A DNA stretch of 64,000 nt from Onthophagus taurus (taxonomy: Eukaryota > Arthropoda > Insecta > Coleoptera > Scarabaeidae), in the NCBI RefSeq assembly GCF_036711975.1, contig NC_091966.1, positions 42,787,501-42,851,500 on the forward strand, written 5' to 3'. Both the position numbers and the translations under genes were made by a program. This document shows positions 24,563 through 34,037 of the stretch, one piece after another (position 1 is the stretch's first letter; each line of letters starts with the position of its first letter). The notes under the pieces were generated by a model that made no database searches, had not been told where the DNA came from, and saw nothing but the letters and a program-made list of their open reading frames with translations.

Positions 24563-25603
24563 AAAAGTGAAGAAAATAATTACGAATTTTACAAATTCAT
24601 TGAAAACCAAGAATCTCGCCCGGAAGTTCAATCAAAACTCTCTGCATTATTAATAACCCCAATTCAAAGAGTTCCACGTTATTGTCTCCTATTAAAACAA
24701 ATTTTAGACCACAGCAAACCAAACGAAGACGATTACGATGATATTAAACAATCTTTAAAGGAAGTTGAAAAATCCGCGAAACATATCGATACATTGGTCG
24801 AGCAAAAAGAGAACAGTATTCGCTTAGTTGAAATTCAAACGGCGTTAATCGATCATAAACCGATTATAATAAAACCGGGTCGATTTCTTATCCACGAAGG
24901 TCCCGTTTTAAAAATAGTAGCTTCTAGTGTTTGTCCTATTTATTTAATTTTATTAAACGATATTATTTTATTTTGTAAAACTAAAAAGAAAACGGTTAAA
25001 ACGAAAAATTGTTTGAAATGTGAGATGATTTATCCGTTGGCGTCGTGTAAAATTGTCGAAAAAGTTATTTCGAGAAATATTCATATCAGCTGTGAAAACG
25101 AAAATGTGATGATTTTTATTGAAAAACCTAAAGAATTTACCAAGTGGATCACCACTTTAAAAGATGCTCAAACGAAAGCGGTACTGAATAGGATGACTTT
25201 AAGGAAAGAAAGTTCTTTGAGAAAACCCGCTCATTACAAAAATTTGAATCAGTATAACGAAGTTGATTTAAGTCCTTGCGTACCGCAAAGAAAACGATTA
25301 TTAAATGAAACGTTTTATAAATTTGATGAAGAGTACTCAGAGAGTCCATCTAAGAAGTTTTGCTCATCAAAAAAAGATAGCTTATTTCCGTTAAGATCGC
25401 ATTTATTATCTAGGAATCCAATCGGTCATAAACGAAGTCAATCAGTATCAAACTCAATTATTAAAGATTCAGTCAAAGTTGAAGATCCGGATGTTTACGT
25501 TTTTGGAGAACCATCCAATGTTAACCGGGGATTTAACTTTAGCATTACAAACTTTTTCAGTAACATTGGTAACTCTTTAAAGCGTTTATTTAGGTATAAA
25601 TAA
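24563..25603 (+). CDS. Rho guanine-nucleotide exchange factor, exon 2 (second half of DH, PH domain, C-tail)
   Basis: The acceptor AG at 24561-24562 joins in phase 0 to 19022, giving 346 residues (584 in total). The conserved DH helix LLITPIQRVPRYCLLLKQIL at about residues 29-48 is the Rho-contacting CR3 segment. A pleckstrin-homology domain follows (about 95-195: GRFLIHEGPVLKI, LILLNDIILFCKTKKK, FIEKPKEFTKWITTLKDAQ). The C-tail of about 150 residues is basic and Ser-rich, with an amphipathic basic end (SNIGNSLKRLFRYK) that could bind membranes. The stop TAA is at 25601-25603. The 5.5-kb intron before it holds the minisatellite. Confidence 0.93.
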   Translation, partial: KSEENNYEFYKFIENQESRPEVQSKLSALLITPIQRVPRYCLLLKQILDHSKPNEDDYDDIKQSLKEVEKSAKHIDTLVEQKENSIRLVEIQTALIDHKPIIIKPGRFLIHEGPVLKIVASSVCPIYLILLNDIILFCKTKKKTVKTKNCLKCEMIYPLASCKIVEKVISRNIHISCENENVMIFIEKPKEFTKWITTLKDAQTKAVLNRMTLRKESSLRKPAHYKNLNQYNEVDLSPCVPQRKRLLNETFYKFDEEYSESPSKKFCSSKKDSLFPLRSHLLSRNPIGHKRSQSVSNSIIKDSVKVEDPDVYVFGEPSNVNRGFNFSITNFFSNIGNSLKRLFRYK

Positions 25604-25789
25604 TGTACTTCTATTTAAAATTTATTTTATAAGTATAACTTTTATTAATATTCTATATTATTAATATTGTGAAGAAAATATATGTAACTTCAAGAGATTG
25701 TTTTATTTAACATTATTTTATTGTTGTAACAAATAACTTATTTTTGACCTATTTGAATAATATGTAGTTATATACTATCCCGTCCTTTG
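25604..25789 (+). other. RhoGEF 3' untranslated region
   Basis: AT-rich downstream flank after the stop. No clean AATAAA is seen in the first 180 bp, so the cleavage site is unclear. Confidence 0.4.
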
Positions 25790-25965
25790 AGGGTTCATTT
25801 TGTGGATAAACATTCCATTTCATTTTGATATTTTTTAATATAAAACGGTTATTTTTGTATAAAAAAAATATGTTATCACAGAACCCTGTTATAAAATCGT
25901 GTTTATTGAATAAAGGTTTCCTTAATGACCAGTTAAAACAATCCGAAGAGTCTAGCATAACTTTA
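25790..25965 (+). pseudogene. Decayed partial duplicate of RhoGEF promoter and exon 1 start
   Basis: 25869 onward (ATGTTATCACAG, then CTGTTATAAAATCGTGTTT, ATTGAATAAAGG, TTAATGACCAGTTAAAACA) aligns with 18309 onward of RhoGEF exon 1, including the start codon. The 60 bp upstream also align with the RhoGEF 5' flank (TTTGATATTTT, AATATAAA, TTTTTG). Small deletions break the frame, and the copy ends about 95 bp into the coding region. It is in the same orientation, 186 bp after the parent gene's stop, so it looks like a truncated tandem duplicate. Confidence 0.72.
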
Positions 25966-26027
25966 ATTAGTATTTGTATTATTTTACATTAAATTATAAA
26001 ACCAACTTTTTTGTAGTTTTTAATATA

Positions 26028-27213
26028 CAGGTGTCCTGTATCTGTTTAAATCTTAAGTTGTAATAATAACTAAGTGTAATAATAACTTCAAACCGTTATT
26101 CTGTGGTTATAACTAAGACATTACATGGACACTTTTTTTACAGAGAATTTGATGACGTAGTCAAAAAAATGTTTTGGTTTTAGATTTTGAGATATTATGA
26201 CAGTTTTCGTTTTTTTAAATGGAAACAACCACTAATTATTTGCTTATTAAATTCGTTTTTTTTTTCTGGTTACAAAAATATAATGATAATAAAACTAAAT
26301 ATAAACTTTCTTTTAGTGTCGTCAAAGAAATTATTTATTATTTACAGTTTCCTGTAAATTACGGTACTATAACTAAAAATTATTCTACTAAAAATTTATA
26401 TAAAATTTACTTTATTTTCTAATATGTAACATTTTAACACGTTAAATGTTTCGTAATCCATCTTAAAAAAACAGGATTTTTACAATTTGACACTTCAGAA
26501 AATTTTTGAATACAAACAAATGTTGCTATGTTTATTTGAATTTAATAAAATATATGAGCGCCATCTATCAATAATTTATTAAGTCATTTAATAATAATAT
26601 TAAATATTAATAAAAAATGTGAAATAATGCAATCTATTCCAAGTTTTGGGTAAAACAAATATAAATTAAATAGTTCAACAAATGTATTTGTTTCAAATAT
26701 CAGAAATATGTTTTTTTTTAATTTTTAGTTATAATTTATAGGAAACTGTAAATTTAATTTCTTTGGTGACACTAAAGAAAAGTTTATTTTTAGCTTTATT
26801 CTAAAACAAGAAATAGACCTGTAAAACTCTATATTTTTGTAATCAGAAAAAAATAACGTATTTAATAAGCGAATAATCAGTGGTTGTTTCCATTTAAAAA
26901 AACGAAAATTGTCATGGTTTCTTAAAATCTAAAACCGAAAAATTTTGTTTGACTTCATCATGAAATTCTCTGTAAAAAAGTGTCCATATAATGTCGTAGT
27001 TATAATACTCCACCTATAATAATAACCAAGATAATTGCACTTGTTGGTTTTACGATATTTTCAATTTTGGCCTCTAGGGGAAGATGACAGCACTTTGAGG
27101 TTTCGGCATTAGCAGTTTCTCGAAAAACGATATCATGACATGTAAGCTACTTTTTTTCTAACTCTTATAGTTTCCGAATTAGCTTATTAGGACATCGAAT
27201 TTGAACCATCCTG
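26028..27213. mobile_element. TA-flanked foldback element with arms of about 570 bp
   Basis: The left half (from CAGGTGTCCTG at 26028) and right half (to CATCCTG at 27213) are inverted copies of each other around a centre near 26640 (AAATAATGCAATCTATTCC). Shared landmarks are GACATTACATGGACACTTTT with its complement near 26975, and AAATGGAAACAACCACT with its complement near 26880. TA lies on each side (26026-26027, 27214-27215). It has no transposase, so it is non-autonomous and most likely uses a Tc1/mariner transposase, given CAGG ends and TA targets. The left end is more diverged than in the copy at 29969. Confidence 0.8.
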
Positions 27214-27345
27214 TACAACTAACACTAGATCTAGAACTAGAATCATTCGGGTTTAGCCGTCTTTAAAGACGTGCGGCTAACCCCGAATGTTTCTAGTTCT
27301 AAATCTAGTGTTAGTTCTAGTGATAATTCTAAGCAGAGGCTTCTT
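27214..27345. repeat. Palindromic CTAGTTCTAG unit
   Basis: Single hairpin copy directly after the foldback element. Arms are CTAACACTAGATCTAGAACT and the reverse, and the core is GTTTAGCCGTCTTTAAAGAC followed by GTGCGGCTAAC. Confidence 0.85.
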
Positions 27346-27349
27346 TCTT

Positions 27350-27610
27350 TTGCAGTATTTAGACCTGTCAGGAGTAGCTAGTCTTCAGAAAGCAGTATTT
27401 AGTGTTCCAGACGCTGTATTTAGACCTGTCGGCAGTATCTGGTCTTCAGAAAGCAGTATTTAGTCTTCTAGAAGCAGTATCTAGTCTTTTGCCAAAGTTA
27501 TGTATATTTTCTCCAAAATATTTATCTTTCCTTTGCAGTATTTAGACCTGTTAGCAGTATCTAGTCTTCAGAAAGCAATTTTAGTCTTTAGAAGGCAGTA
27601 TATAGCCTTA
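27350..27610. repeat. Short piece of the AGTATCTAGTCTTC minisatellite
   Basis: Units such as GCAGTATTTAGACCTGTC and AGTATCTGGTCTTCAGAAAG match the array at 54245-56715 rather than the RhoGEF-intron variant (shared PuTTATGTATnTTTTCTCCAA spacer). About 260 bp. Confidence 0.85.
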
Positions 27611-28604
27611 GGTTGTGTATTGTTATTGAACTAAAACTATGTAGAACTGACACTATACCTAGAACTAGAATCATTTGGGTTTAGCCATATATACACTATC
27701 TCCTATATCGCTGACTCGCTATCTAAGCAATGAGTGGCGAGCATTTCCATCAAAGGCAGACGGAATGATATATGTTTTGTCTTTGTCGTGCCCCCATGTC
27801 GCGAAGGCGCTTGCGCGAATCGTAAATTTTAAAGAGTTTAAAGTGTTTCGCGCGTATTTTATGCAGCTTTGAAATGCAATTATTGTAGATAATTTACTTT
27901 AGTTATAAATTATCGTAAATGCATCAAATAAATTAGAATATATGTACTTTTGTGTGAAATTGACTCAACGTCAATTATAACAATATAACAATTATAACAA
28001 TATTGCTTTAAATATCAACTTTATGTAGGTTGTTCATTAAACATTATATTCTTTAAAATTAAATTAATACATAGTAATTATTAAAAATGTGTACCAAAGT
28101 TATTAATTTTTAACATAATTTGTGAGCTCACGCCCTTTAATGAAGTTGTTACATTAATTAAAGATATAAAATATGTACTTAGGGTACTTACTATTTAATG
28201 TACATAATATTCTGTCATAAAATTTTCATCATATCGATGTAATTATTAATTAAATTTTTAAGAAAAATGTTTCAAGAAAAGGAGGGCTTTGAATTCTTTT
28301 TTATTACACTGAGATCTTTCCTTCTACCTGCTCAACAAATTTTTAGGCCCCAAAAATATCTTCCCTACTCTTTTTCTTTTTTATTTTACTTTTAACAAAT
28401 TTTCTTCACTTTCTTAAGAAATAATACTTATATTTTAAATTGCTTAGTCCTAAAATATGTTAATAATTATGTTATTATACACATGAAACCTATAATATAC
28501 ATAACTAAATATTTAGATTTTAGGTTATGTTTATGTCAAACCGCCATTTTGGCTCGAAAACAGGCGTCATGAACCGCGGTACTTTGTAAATCTAAGGACT
28601 TTAT
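27611..28604. other. Mostly unassigned intergenic DNA
   Basis: 27640-27690 holds a half palindromic unit. 27690-27870 is a less AT-rich stretch (TCGTGCCCCCATGTCGCGAA, GGCGCTTGCGCGAATCG) with a short open frame that I do not recognise. 27880-28600 is AT-rich without recognised features. Confidence 0.45.
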
Positions 28605-29129
28605 AAAAAAATATATATGAGCGCCATCTACCAATAATTTATTAAGTCATTTAATAATAATATTAAATATTAATAAAAAATGTGAAATAATGCAATCTAT
28701 TCCAACTTTTGGGTAAAACAAATATAAATTAAATAGTTCAACAAATGTATTTGTTTCAAATATCAGAAATATGTTTTTTTTTAATTTTTAGTTATAATTT
28801 ATAGGAAACTGTAAATTTAATTTCTTTGACGATACTAAAAAAAAGTTAATTTTTAGTTTTATTCTAAAACAAGAAATAGACCTGTAAAACCCTACATTTT
28901 TGTAATCAGAAAAAAATAACGTATTTAATAAGCGAATAATCAGTGATTGTTTTCATTTAAAAAAACGATATTTTCAATTTTGGCCTCTAGGGGAAAAACA
29001 AAAGACGATAGCGCTTTGTGGTTTTCGGCATTAGCAGTTTCTCGAAAAACAAGACATGTAAGCTACTTTTTTTCTAACTCTTATAGTTTCCGAGTTAGCC
29101 TATTCGGACATCGAATTTGAACCATCCTG
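28605..29129. mobile_element. Half copy (centre and right arm) of the foldback element
   Basis: Begins near the element centre (TGAGCGCCATCTACCAATAA) and runs to the right terminus CATCCTG at 29129, followed by TA. It lacks an internal segment after CATTTAAAAAAACG (no GTCATAATATCTC block). Closest to the copy at 26028-27213. Confidence 0.85.
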
Positions 29130-29130
29130 T

Positions 29131-29420
29131 ACAACTAACACTAGATCTAGAACTAGAATCATTCCGAAACTTTCTAGTTCTAGGTCTAGTGTTAGTTCTA
29201 GTTTTACACTAGCACTCTTACTATGTAGAACTAACACTATACCTAGAACTAGAATCATTTGGGTTTAGCCGTCTTTAGAGACGTGTGGCTAAACTCAAAT
29301 GTTTCTAGTTTTAGTGTTAGTTCTAGTGACAGTTTTAAGTAGCACTAGTTGGCACTAAATAGTCCTAGGTTGTGTATTGCCGAATGATTCTAGTTCTAGA
29401 TCTAGTGTTAGTTTTAATCA
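29131..29420. repeat. Cluster of palindromic CTAGTTCTAG units beside a PLE
   Basis: Two to three hairpin units, including GTTTAGCCGTCTTTAGAGAC, GTGTGGCTAAAC, with joints TTTTACACTAGCACTCTTAC as in the 131-bp array. They run directly into the PLE coding remnant at 29420. Confidence 0.85.
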
Positions 29421-29968
29421 TTCTTCAGCTTTACGCATTATTCAGTTCTATTTTTTCCCAACAACTACAAATTAGCTGCTTTCCAGGCTTTTATTGTCAA
29501 ACTATTGAAATATCCTCTAGACTATACATCCAGACTAAAAGAACTAAATTTTATTAACAGATTAGCAAGAGAAAATGGTTATCCAAGTTGTACCAATTAC
29601 TGTATAAAAACCTCATAAAACTAGACCCTTTATACTCTACGAATAAAAATAACTTTGACAATTATAAGACAATAACATACAATAAAATAAACTGCAAAAT
29701 TAAAACCATACTACAAACCTATGGTGTATTTGTCAGCTTTAAATATAAAGGACAACTGGGTGATTCGATTTCTGACTACAAACAAAAAGAAAACGTTTTG
29801 GATTGTAGTGGTATCTATTCTGTTAAGTGTTGCGATTGTTCTGCTATGTATGTTGGTCAGACCGGTCGAAAATTACAAAAAAGATTATGCGAACATAAAA
29901 CCAGATGCACTTCGAACATTTTCAAACATAAATTAGAAACAGGCCATAACATTGATTATGACAATGTA

Positions 29969-31333
29969 CAGGCTGGTTCAAATTCGATGTCCATATAGGC
30001 TAACTCGAAAACTATAAGAGTTAGAAGAAAAGTAGCTGACATGTCATGATCTCGTTTTTCGAGAAACTGCTAATGCCGAAAACCTCATAGCGTTATCGTC
30101 TTTTGTTTTTCCGCTAGAGGCCAAAATTGAAAATATCGTAAAACCCGCAAATGTAATTATCTTGGTTATTATTATAGGTGGAGTATTATAACTAAGACAT
30201 TATATGGACACTTTTTTACAGAGAATTTGATGACGTAGTCAAAAGAATTTTGTCGGTTTTAGATTTTGAGATATTATTACAATTTTCGTTTTTTTAAATG
30301 GAAACAACCACTGATTATTGGCTTCATAAATTCGTTATTTTTTTCTGATTACAAAAATATAGGGTTTGACAGGTCTATTTGTTATTGTTTTAGAATAAAA
30401 CTAAAAATAAACTTTTCTTTTAGTGTCGTCGAAGAAATTAAATTTACAGTTTCCTGTAAATTACGGTTCTTTAAAAATTAAAACAACATATTTCTGATAT
30501 TTGAAACAAATATATTTGTTGAACTGTTTAATTTATATATGTTTTACACAAAAGTTGGAATAGGTTGCATTATTTCACATTTTTTATTACGATTTAATAT
30601 TATTTTTAAACGACTTCGATAAATTATCGATAGATGGCGCGCATATGCTTTTTTTTTTAATTCAAATAAACATAGCAACATTTGTTTGTATTTAAAAAGT
30701 GTCAAAAATTTTCTGAAGTGTCACTTTAAAAATCCTGGTTTTAAGATCAATTACGAAAATTTTGAAAAGTTTGACATGTTAGAATGTTACATATTAAAAA
30801 ATTATTTGTTTTTAAATACCAGAAGTTATCTTCGTATTTAATTGTTAACTTTTTAGATTTTACCTACCGTCCCGTAACTTACAGGAAACTGTAAATTTAA
30901 TTTCCTCGACGACACTAGATGGAAATTTTATAAAAAAAGTTTATTTTTAGCTTTATTCTAAAACAATAACAAATAGACCCGTCGAACCCTATATTTTTGT
31001 AATCAGAAAAAAATAACGAATTTAATAAGCGAATAATCAGTGGTTGTTTCTATTTAAAAAAACGAAAATTCTCATGATATCTCAAAATCTAAAACCGAAA
31101 AATTTTTTTTGACTATGCCATGAAATTCTCTGTAAAAAAGTGTCCATATAATGTCTTTGTTATAATACTCCACCTATAATAATAACCAAGATAATTACAC
31201 TTATTGGTTTTACGATATTTTCAATTTTGGCCGGAAAAACAAAAGACGATAGCGCTATGAGGTTTTCGGCTTTTCTTCTAACTCTTATAGTTTTCGAGTT
31301 AGCCTATTCGGACATCGAATTTGAATCACCCTG
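29969..31333. mobile_element. Full-length foldback element (1365 bp, arms over 600 bp) inserted in a PLE
   Basis: Left end CAGGCTGGTTCAAATTCGAT (29969) and right end ATCGAATTTGAATCACCCTG (ending 31333) are inverted copies. TA flanks both sides (29967-29968, 31334-31335). Homology between arms runs inward to about 30540 and 30840 (GGAAACAACCACTGATTATT on the left, with its complement near 31035). No transposase frame. It separates two parts of the PLE GIY-YIG coding region, so it is younger than that PLE. Confidence 0.9.
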
Positions 31334-31749
31334 TACAACTCCTACATAAGTGTAAAAAAGGTTTGAAAATGAATTTCCTTGAAATGTTCGAAATCGATAA
31401 ACTTAAGCATAATGATAACTATCTTACTTTAAATGATCAACTAGAAAACTATTATAAACCATTATACGCCTTTTTGAAAAAATAATTTCATTTTAAAATT
31501 ATTTTACTCTGATATTTTTATTCCTTTTTGTAAGCGGTTTGAAATTTAGTTCGATGTTGATTTAACAGTCGTCTTTGGAGTTCAATTGTGTACTATTCTT
31601 GTTTAGAATAGTTATTTTCCTGTTTCTTTTAAATAATGTTTTATTTTAACGTAGAAATTTGTTTGTTCAGCGTGATGTTTTAACTATTTGACTGTAAGTT
31701 GAGATATATTTATGCAATTTTATTGTTTTTTATATATCCTTTTGTAGAT

Positions 31750-31795
31750 TTGGCTGATGATGACATCATAATATGTCGAAACTAGGTAGTACCAA
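31750..31795 (+). ncRNA. Hammerhead-ribozyme-like motif in the PLE 3' region
   Basis: TTGG (31750-31753) can pair with CCAA (31792-31795) as stem I. CTGATGA (31754-31760) is followed, after one extra T, by stem II GACAT/ATGTC (31762-31777) and GAAA (31778-31781). A very short CTA/TAG stem III and a GTA triplet precede the stem I partner. PLEs are known to carry minimal hammerheads with tiny stem III. The extra base before stem II departs from the strict consensus, so activity is uncertain. Confidence 0.45.
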
Positions 31796-32010
31796 GTACA
31801 TAAACTTAATTAATAAAAAACTTTAGAGGTCAAGAGGCCTACTTATTATTACTTCATTTCAACATATTCAGTTCTAGTTTTACACTTGCACTTTAGGAAT
31901 AAGTTTTAATCCAAATTGGCTGAAATAATAACAATATAAGTAGCATTATTAAATTGGTTAAGACAACTTAATTAATTAATAAAAAAACTTTAAATTAATT
32001 TGTTACAAAT

Positions 32011-32016
32011 TTTATT
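32011..32016 (-). terminator. Poly(A) signal for the PIGM cluster
   Basis: TTTATT here reads AATAAA on the - strand, 34 nt after the PIGM stop. No AATAAA was seen in the junctions between the four upstream reading frames, which fits one shared transcript. Confidence 0.55.
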
Positions 32017-32049
32017 GAAATCAACAACATCAAACCTAAACTATTTTTG

Positions 32050-33270
32050 CTACGGTTTATAACAAGATATAATTCTACCTAAAACTCCGATATTAGCGGA
32101 GAAAAACGCAACACTTTGAATCCAAATAAAAATAAACGTGTTTTTCCCTTGAAACTCCAAAAGATAAGCCGGATATAACCAAGCCAATTGAGCCACGATC
32201 CAAATTAAAACCAACACGATCGACGTGAATTTATTAATTTTAATTTGCCACAAACACAACGGCAAAATCACCATTAACCACATAAAATATTGCGATGTAA
32301 GAACCGTGTTGTAAGTAATCATAACAAAAGTGATTGAAAACAACGAAAAACACAAAGAGGATTTATTTAAGCCATAACGAATCGATAAAACGGTTATTAA
32401 TAAATATTGTGGCAAAACGGTAAGAATTCTTTGCCAAATATTGACGATTTTTAAATCGGCCGATAAATATTGGAGATAAAAATATAAAGAGAAGTTGTGG
32501 CGGGTGTCTTTTCGAATGAAATGATAAATGTAGGTTTCATATAAAAATTGGTACCCATAAAGGAAATAAAAGAAAGTTGTTAATGAAATTAATGCGAGTA
32601 AAGTTCCAAAAATTAATTTTAACTGTTTAAAATTAGGAATTAAGTATTTAATATAAACAATTTTAGTCAGTTTTAAATTAGTTTTCGAATTTTGATTCAT
32701 AAAATAAGCAAGGCTATACATTAAGGGGTACAAACGAAAATGAATAACAAAGCCATGAATTAATCCGGCTAAAAATTGTGAGTCACATTGCAACAAATAA
32801 ATTGTTAATAAAACGAAAATTGATGAAATTGCATCGCAATTACCTCGCGTTGATATTATAAAAACAGAGGGGTTATACAACCAAAAAAATGAACTAATTT
32901 TCGCTTTAACCTCTAAATCATTTTTATCATGATTAACCAAACTATTTAATTTAACAATTTTATAAATTAAATACCCTGCGATTACATCAAACAAAGAAAA
33001 GAACCATTTCCCAAACGATTGATGAATCAAAACATTAGGAACCATCAAAAAAGCCAAAATTGGGCTATACCGATAAGTATCCCTTTTATACGGAGAATCC
33101 CCTTCGATTACACATCGAGCCCCATCCGAAAAAACTTTATAATCAACATCCGTATAAGAAACTTTAAAATAATCATCATGAAAATCCCCATAAATTATTA
33201 AAACCCCCCTCAAAATAAACCCAATAATTAAATGACCCCAAATCTCTAATCCAACGAATTTCTTAAACAT
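32050..33270 (-). CDS. PIGM: GPI mannosyltransferase 1 (PIG-M)
   Basis: PIG-M (family GT50) adds the first mannose, from dolichol-phosphate-mannose, to the GPI anchor in the ER lumen. The 406-residue single-exon frame has about ten hydrophobic segments. The DxD motif is Asp41-Val-Asp43 (SYTDVDYKVFSDGA) in the first lumenal loop, as in the family, followed by the invariant SPYKRDTYRYSPILA. LYNPSVFIISTRGNCDAISS is another family signature. Length fits animal PIG-M (about 400-425). The ATG lies 2 nt after the stop of the NDUFAF8 frame, so there is no room for its own promoter in the gap. It is the last gene of a four-frame cluster. Confidence 0.96.
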   Translation of the reverse strand: MFKKFVGLEIWGHLIIGFILRGVLIIYGDFHDDYFKVSYTDVDYKVFSDGARCVIEGDSPYKRDTYRYSPILAFLMVPNVLIHQSFGKWFFSLFDVIAGYLIYKIVKLNSLVNHDKNDLEVKAKISSFFWLYNPSVFIISTRGNCDAISSIFVLLTIYLLQCDSQFLAGLIHGFVIHFRLYPLMYSLAYFMNQNSKTNLKLTKIVYIKYLIPNFKQLKLIFGTLLALISLTTFFYFLYGYQFLYETYIYHFIRKDTRHNFSLYFYLQYLSADLKIVNIWQRILTVLPQYLLITVLSIRYGLNKSSLCFSLFSITFVMITYNTVLTSQYFMWLMVILPLCLWQIKINKFTSIVLVLIWIVAQLAWLYPAYLLEFQGKNTFIFIWIQSVAFFSANIGVLGRIISCYKP

Positions 33271-33272
33271 TT

Positions 33273-33470
33273 TTAAATCTTCGTTTTCAATTTACCAGCA
33301 CTCTTTTGTAAACAATTCTTAAACAGTTTAAATTCATTCGCGCAATCGTTCATTTCAATCGAACTTTTCTTTAAAACGCACTTTGCGTAATTTCCCGCTT
33401 CCGTTTTACAACCGGCCAATATAAAAGGATATTGACGAAATCGGTGACGTGCTTTTTGAACGGACTCCAT
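33273..33470 (-). CDS. NDUFAF8: NDUFAF8 (complex I assembly factor, twin CX9C)
   Basis: NDUFAF8 (human C17orf89) is a small mitochondrial protein that works with NDUFAF5 in assembly of respiratory complex I. The 65-residue frame has two CX9C motifs: Cys21-Cys31 (CKTEAGNYAKC) and Cys43-Cys53 (CANEFKLFKNC). It shares the family's N-terminal basic R-x-R-x-x-P region. Twin CX9C proteins enter the intermembrane space by the MIA40 route. ATG 33470 directly abuts the stop of the upstream 64-residue frame (0 nt), and its own stop is 2 nt from PIGM. Confidence 0.88.
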   Translation of the reverse strand: MESVQKARHRFRQYPFILAGCKTEAGNYAKCVLKKSSIEMNDCANEFKLFKNCLQKSAGKLKTKI

Positions 33471-33665
33471 TTAATCCCTAAAACGAGATTTATGCGTCGC
33501 AAGTAACTCCTCTAAACTGGGGCGTTCCTCCTTACTGATGAAAAAGTCGTAAATCGGGCGCGAAAATAACACGGATAATGCGCAAGTTGTTAATATTCCG
33601 ATAAATAATCTCGGGTTACGTTGTGACCACTTTAAACTCTTTTTTTGTTGCCTGTAATAATTCAT
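33471..33665 (-). CDS. Unnamed 64-residue single-pass membrane protein
   Basis: I do not recognise this protein. The basic N-terminus (MNYYRQQKKSLKWSQRNPR) is followed by one hydrophobic segment at about 20-43 (LFIGILTTCALSVLFSRPIY) and a charged tail (EERPSLEELLATHKSRF). The layout fits a tail-exposed inner-membrane or ER microprotein. Neighbouring CMC4 and NDUFAF8 are mitochondrial, which makes mitochondria the better guess. Its ATG overlaps the CMC4 stop (ATGA at 33665-33662) and its TAA is followed at once by the NDUFAF8 ATG. The tight packing argues that the frame is real. Confidence 0.75.
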   Translation of the reverse strand: MNYYRQQKKSLKWSQRNPRLFIGILTTCALSVLFSRPIYDFFISKEERPSLEELLATHKSRFRD

Positions 33666-33905
33666 TCCGGCTTTTTCTTGTCGGAATTAACTTTGAAACC
33701 TTCGCAAACGAAACTTCGGTCACCCCAACGGCGACAACAATCTATCATATCTTGAATTACGTCTTTACAAGAATCTTCTTTATAATTGCGATCTAAACGA
33801 ATTTATTTTAATTATTTTGAGGTTATGTTATTATATTGAATAATTACCGTTTAAACAATCTTGTATTTTACAAGCGTAAGCTTTACAAGGATCTTTCTTT
33901 TTCAT
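33662..33905 (-). CDS. CMC4: CMC4 (Cx9C motif-containing protein 4), two exons
   Basis: CMC4 is a small twin-CX9C helical-hairpin protein of mitochondria, in vertebrates made from the MTCP1 locus. Exons are 33905-33848 and 33792-33662, with a 55-nt intron (donor GTAATT, acceptor TTTAG), giving 62 residues (human 68). It starts MKKKDPCKAYACKIQDC. CX9C pairs are Cys7-Cys17 and Cys28-Cys38, followed by the family's second CC and a VCEGF block. Too short and split to show as one long frame. The stop TGA shares bases with the ATG of the next frame (ATGA). It is the first gene of the cluster. Confidence 0.92.
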
Positions 33906-34037
33906 GAATTTAAACTAAAAATACTTTAAATGTGATGTAACGTGTTATGAAAAAGGTTAAATTATTACAAATTAGAATAGAACCTCTATTATAAAATCAT
34001 CTGTCAAAAGAACGTCAAAAATTAAATTTTAGTTTAT
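33906..34037. promoter_or_regulatory. Upstream region of the CMC4-PIGM cluster
   Basis: 132 bp between the CMC4 ATG and the duplicated vimar 5' flank. This should contain the promoter and 5' UTR of the whole - strand cluster. The adjoining sequence (34038-34267) copies the vimar upstream flank, suggesting the cluster and vimar once shared a short divergent promoter region. Confidence 0.45.

Larger units (their letters stand above)
29420..31860 (+). mobile_element. Penelope-like element 3' half with GIY-YIG nuclease, split by a foldback element
   Basis: 29455-29590 reads YKLAAFQAFIVKLL and LARENGYPS, the PLE region after the RT. 29800-29960 reads CSGIYSVKCCDCSAMYVGQT, then GRKLQKRLCEHK, the GIY-YIG endonuclease of PLEs with a zinc-binding-type Cys pair. 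The frame stops at the foldback insertion (29969-31333) and resumes at 31363-31485 (FLEMFEIDKL, then YLTLNDQLENYYKPLYAFLK and a stop), the usual PLE C-terminus. The 3' UTR to about 31860 contains a hammerhead-like fold at 31750-31795. Confidence 0.88.

Noticed and set aside
27675..27872. + strand frame of 65 codons in a GC-richer patch
   Set aside because: No recognised domain and isolated among transposons; could be part of an unknown element, but a gene is not supported.
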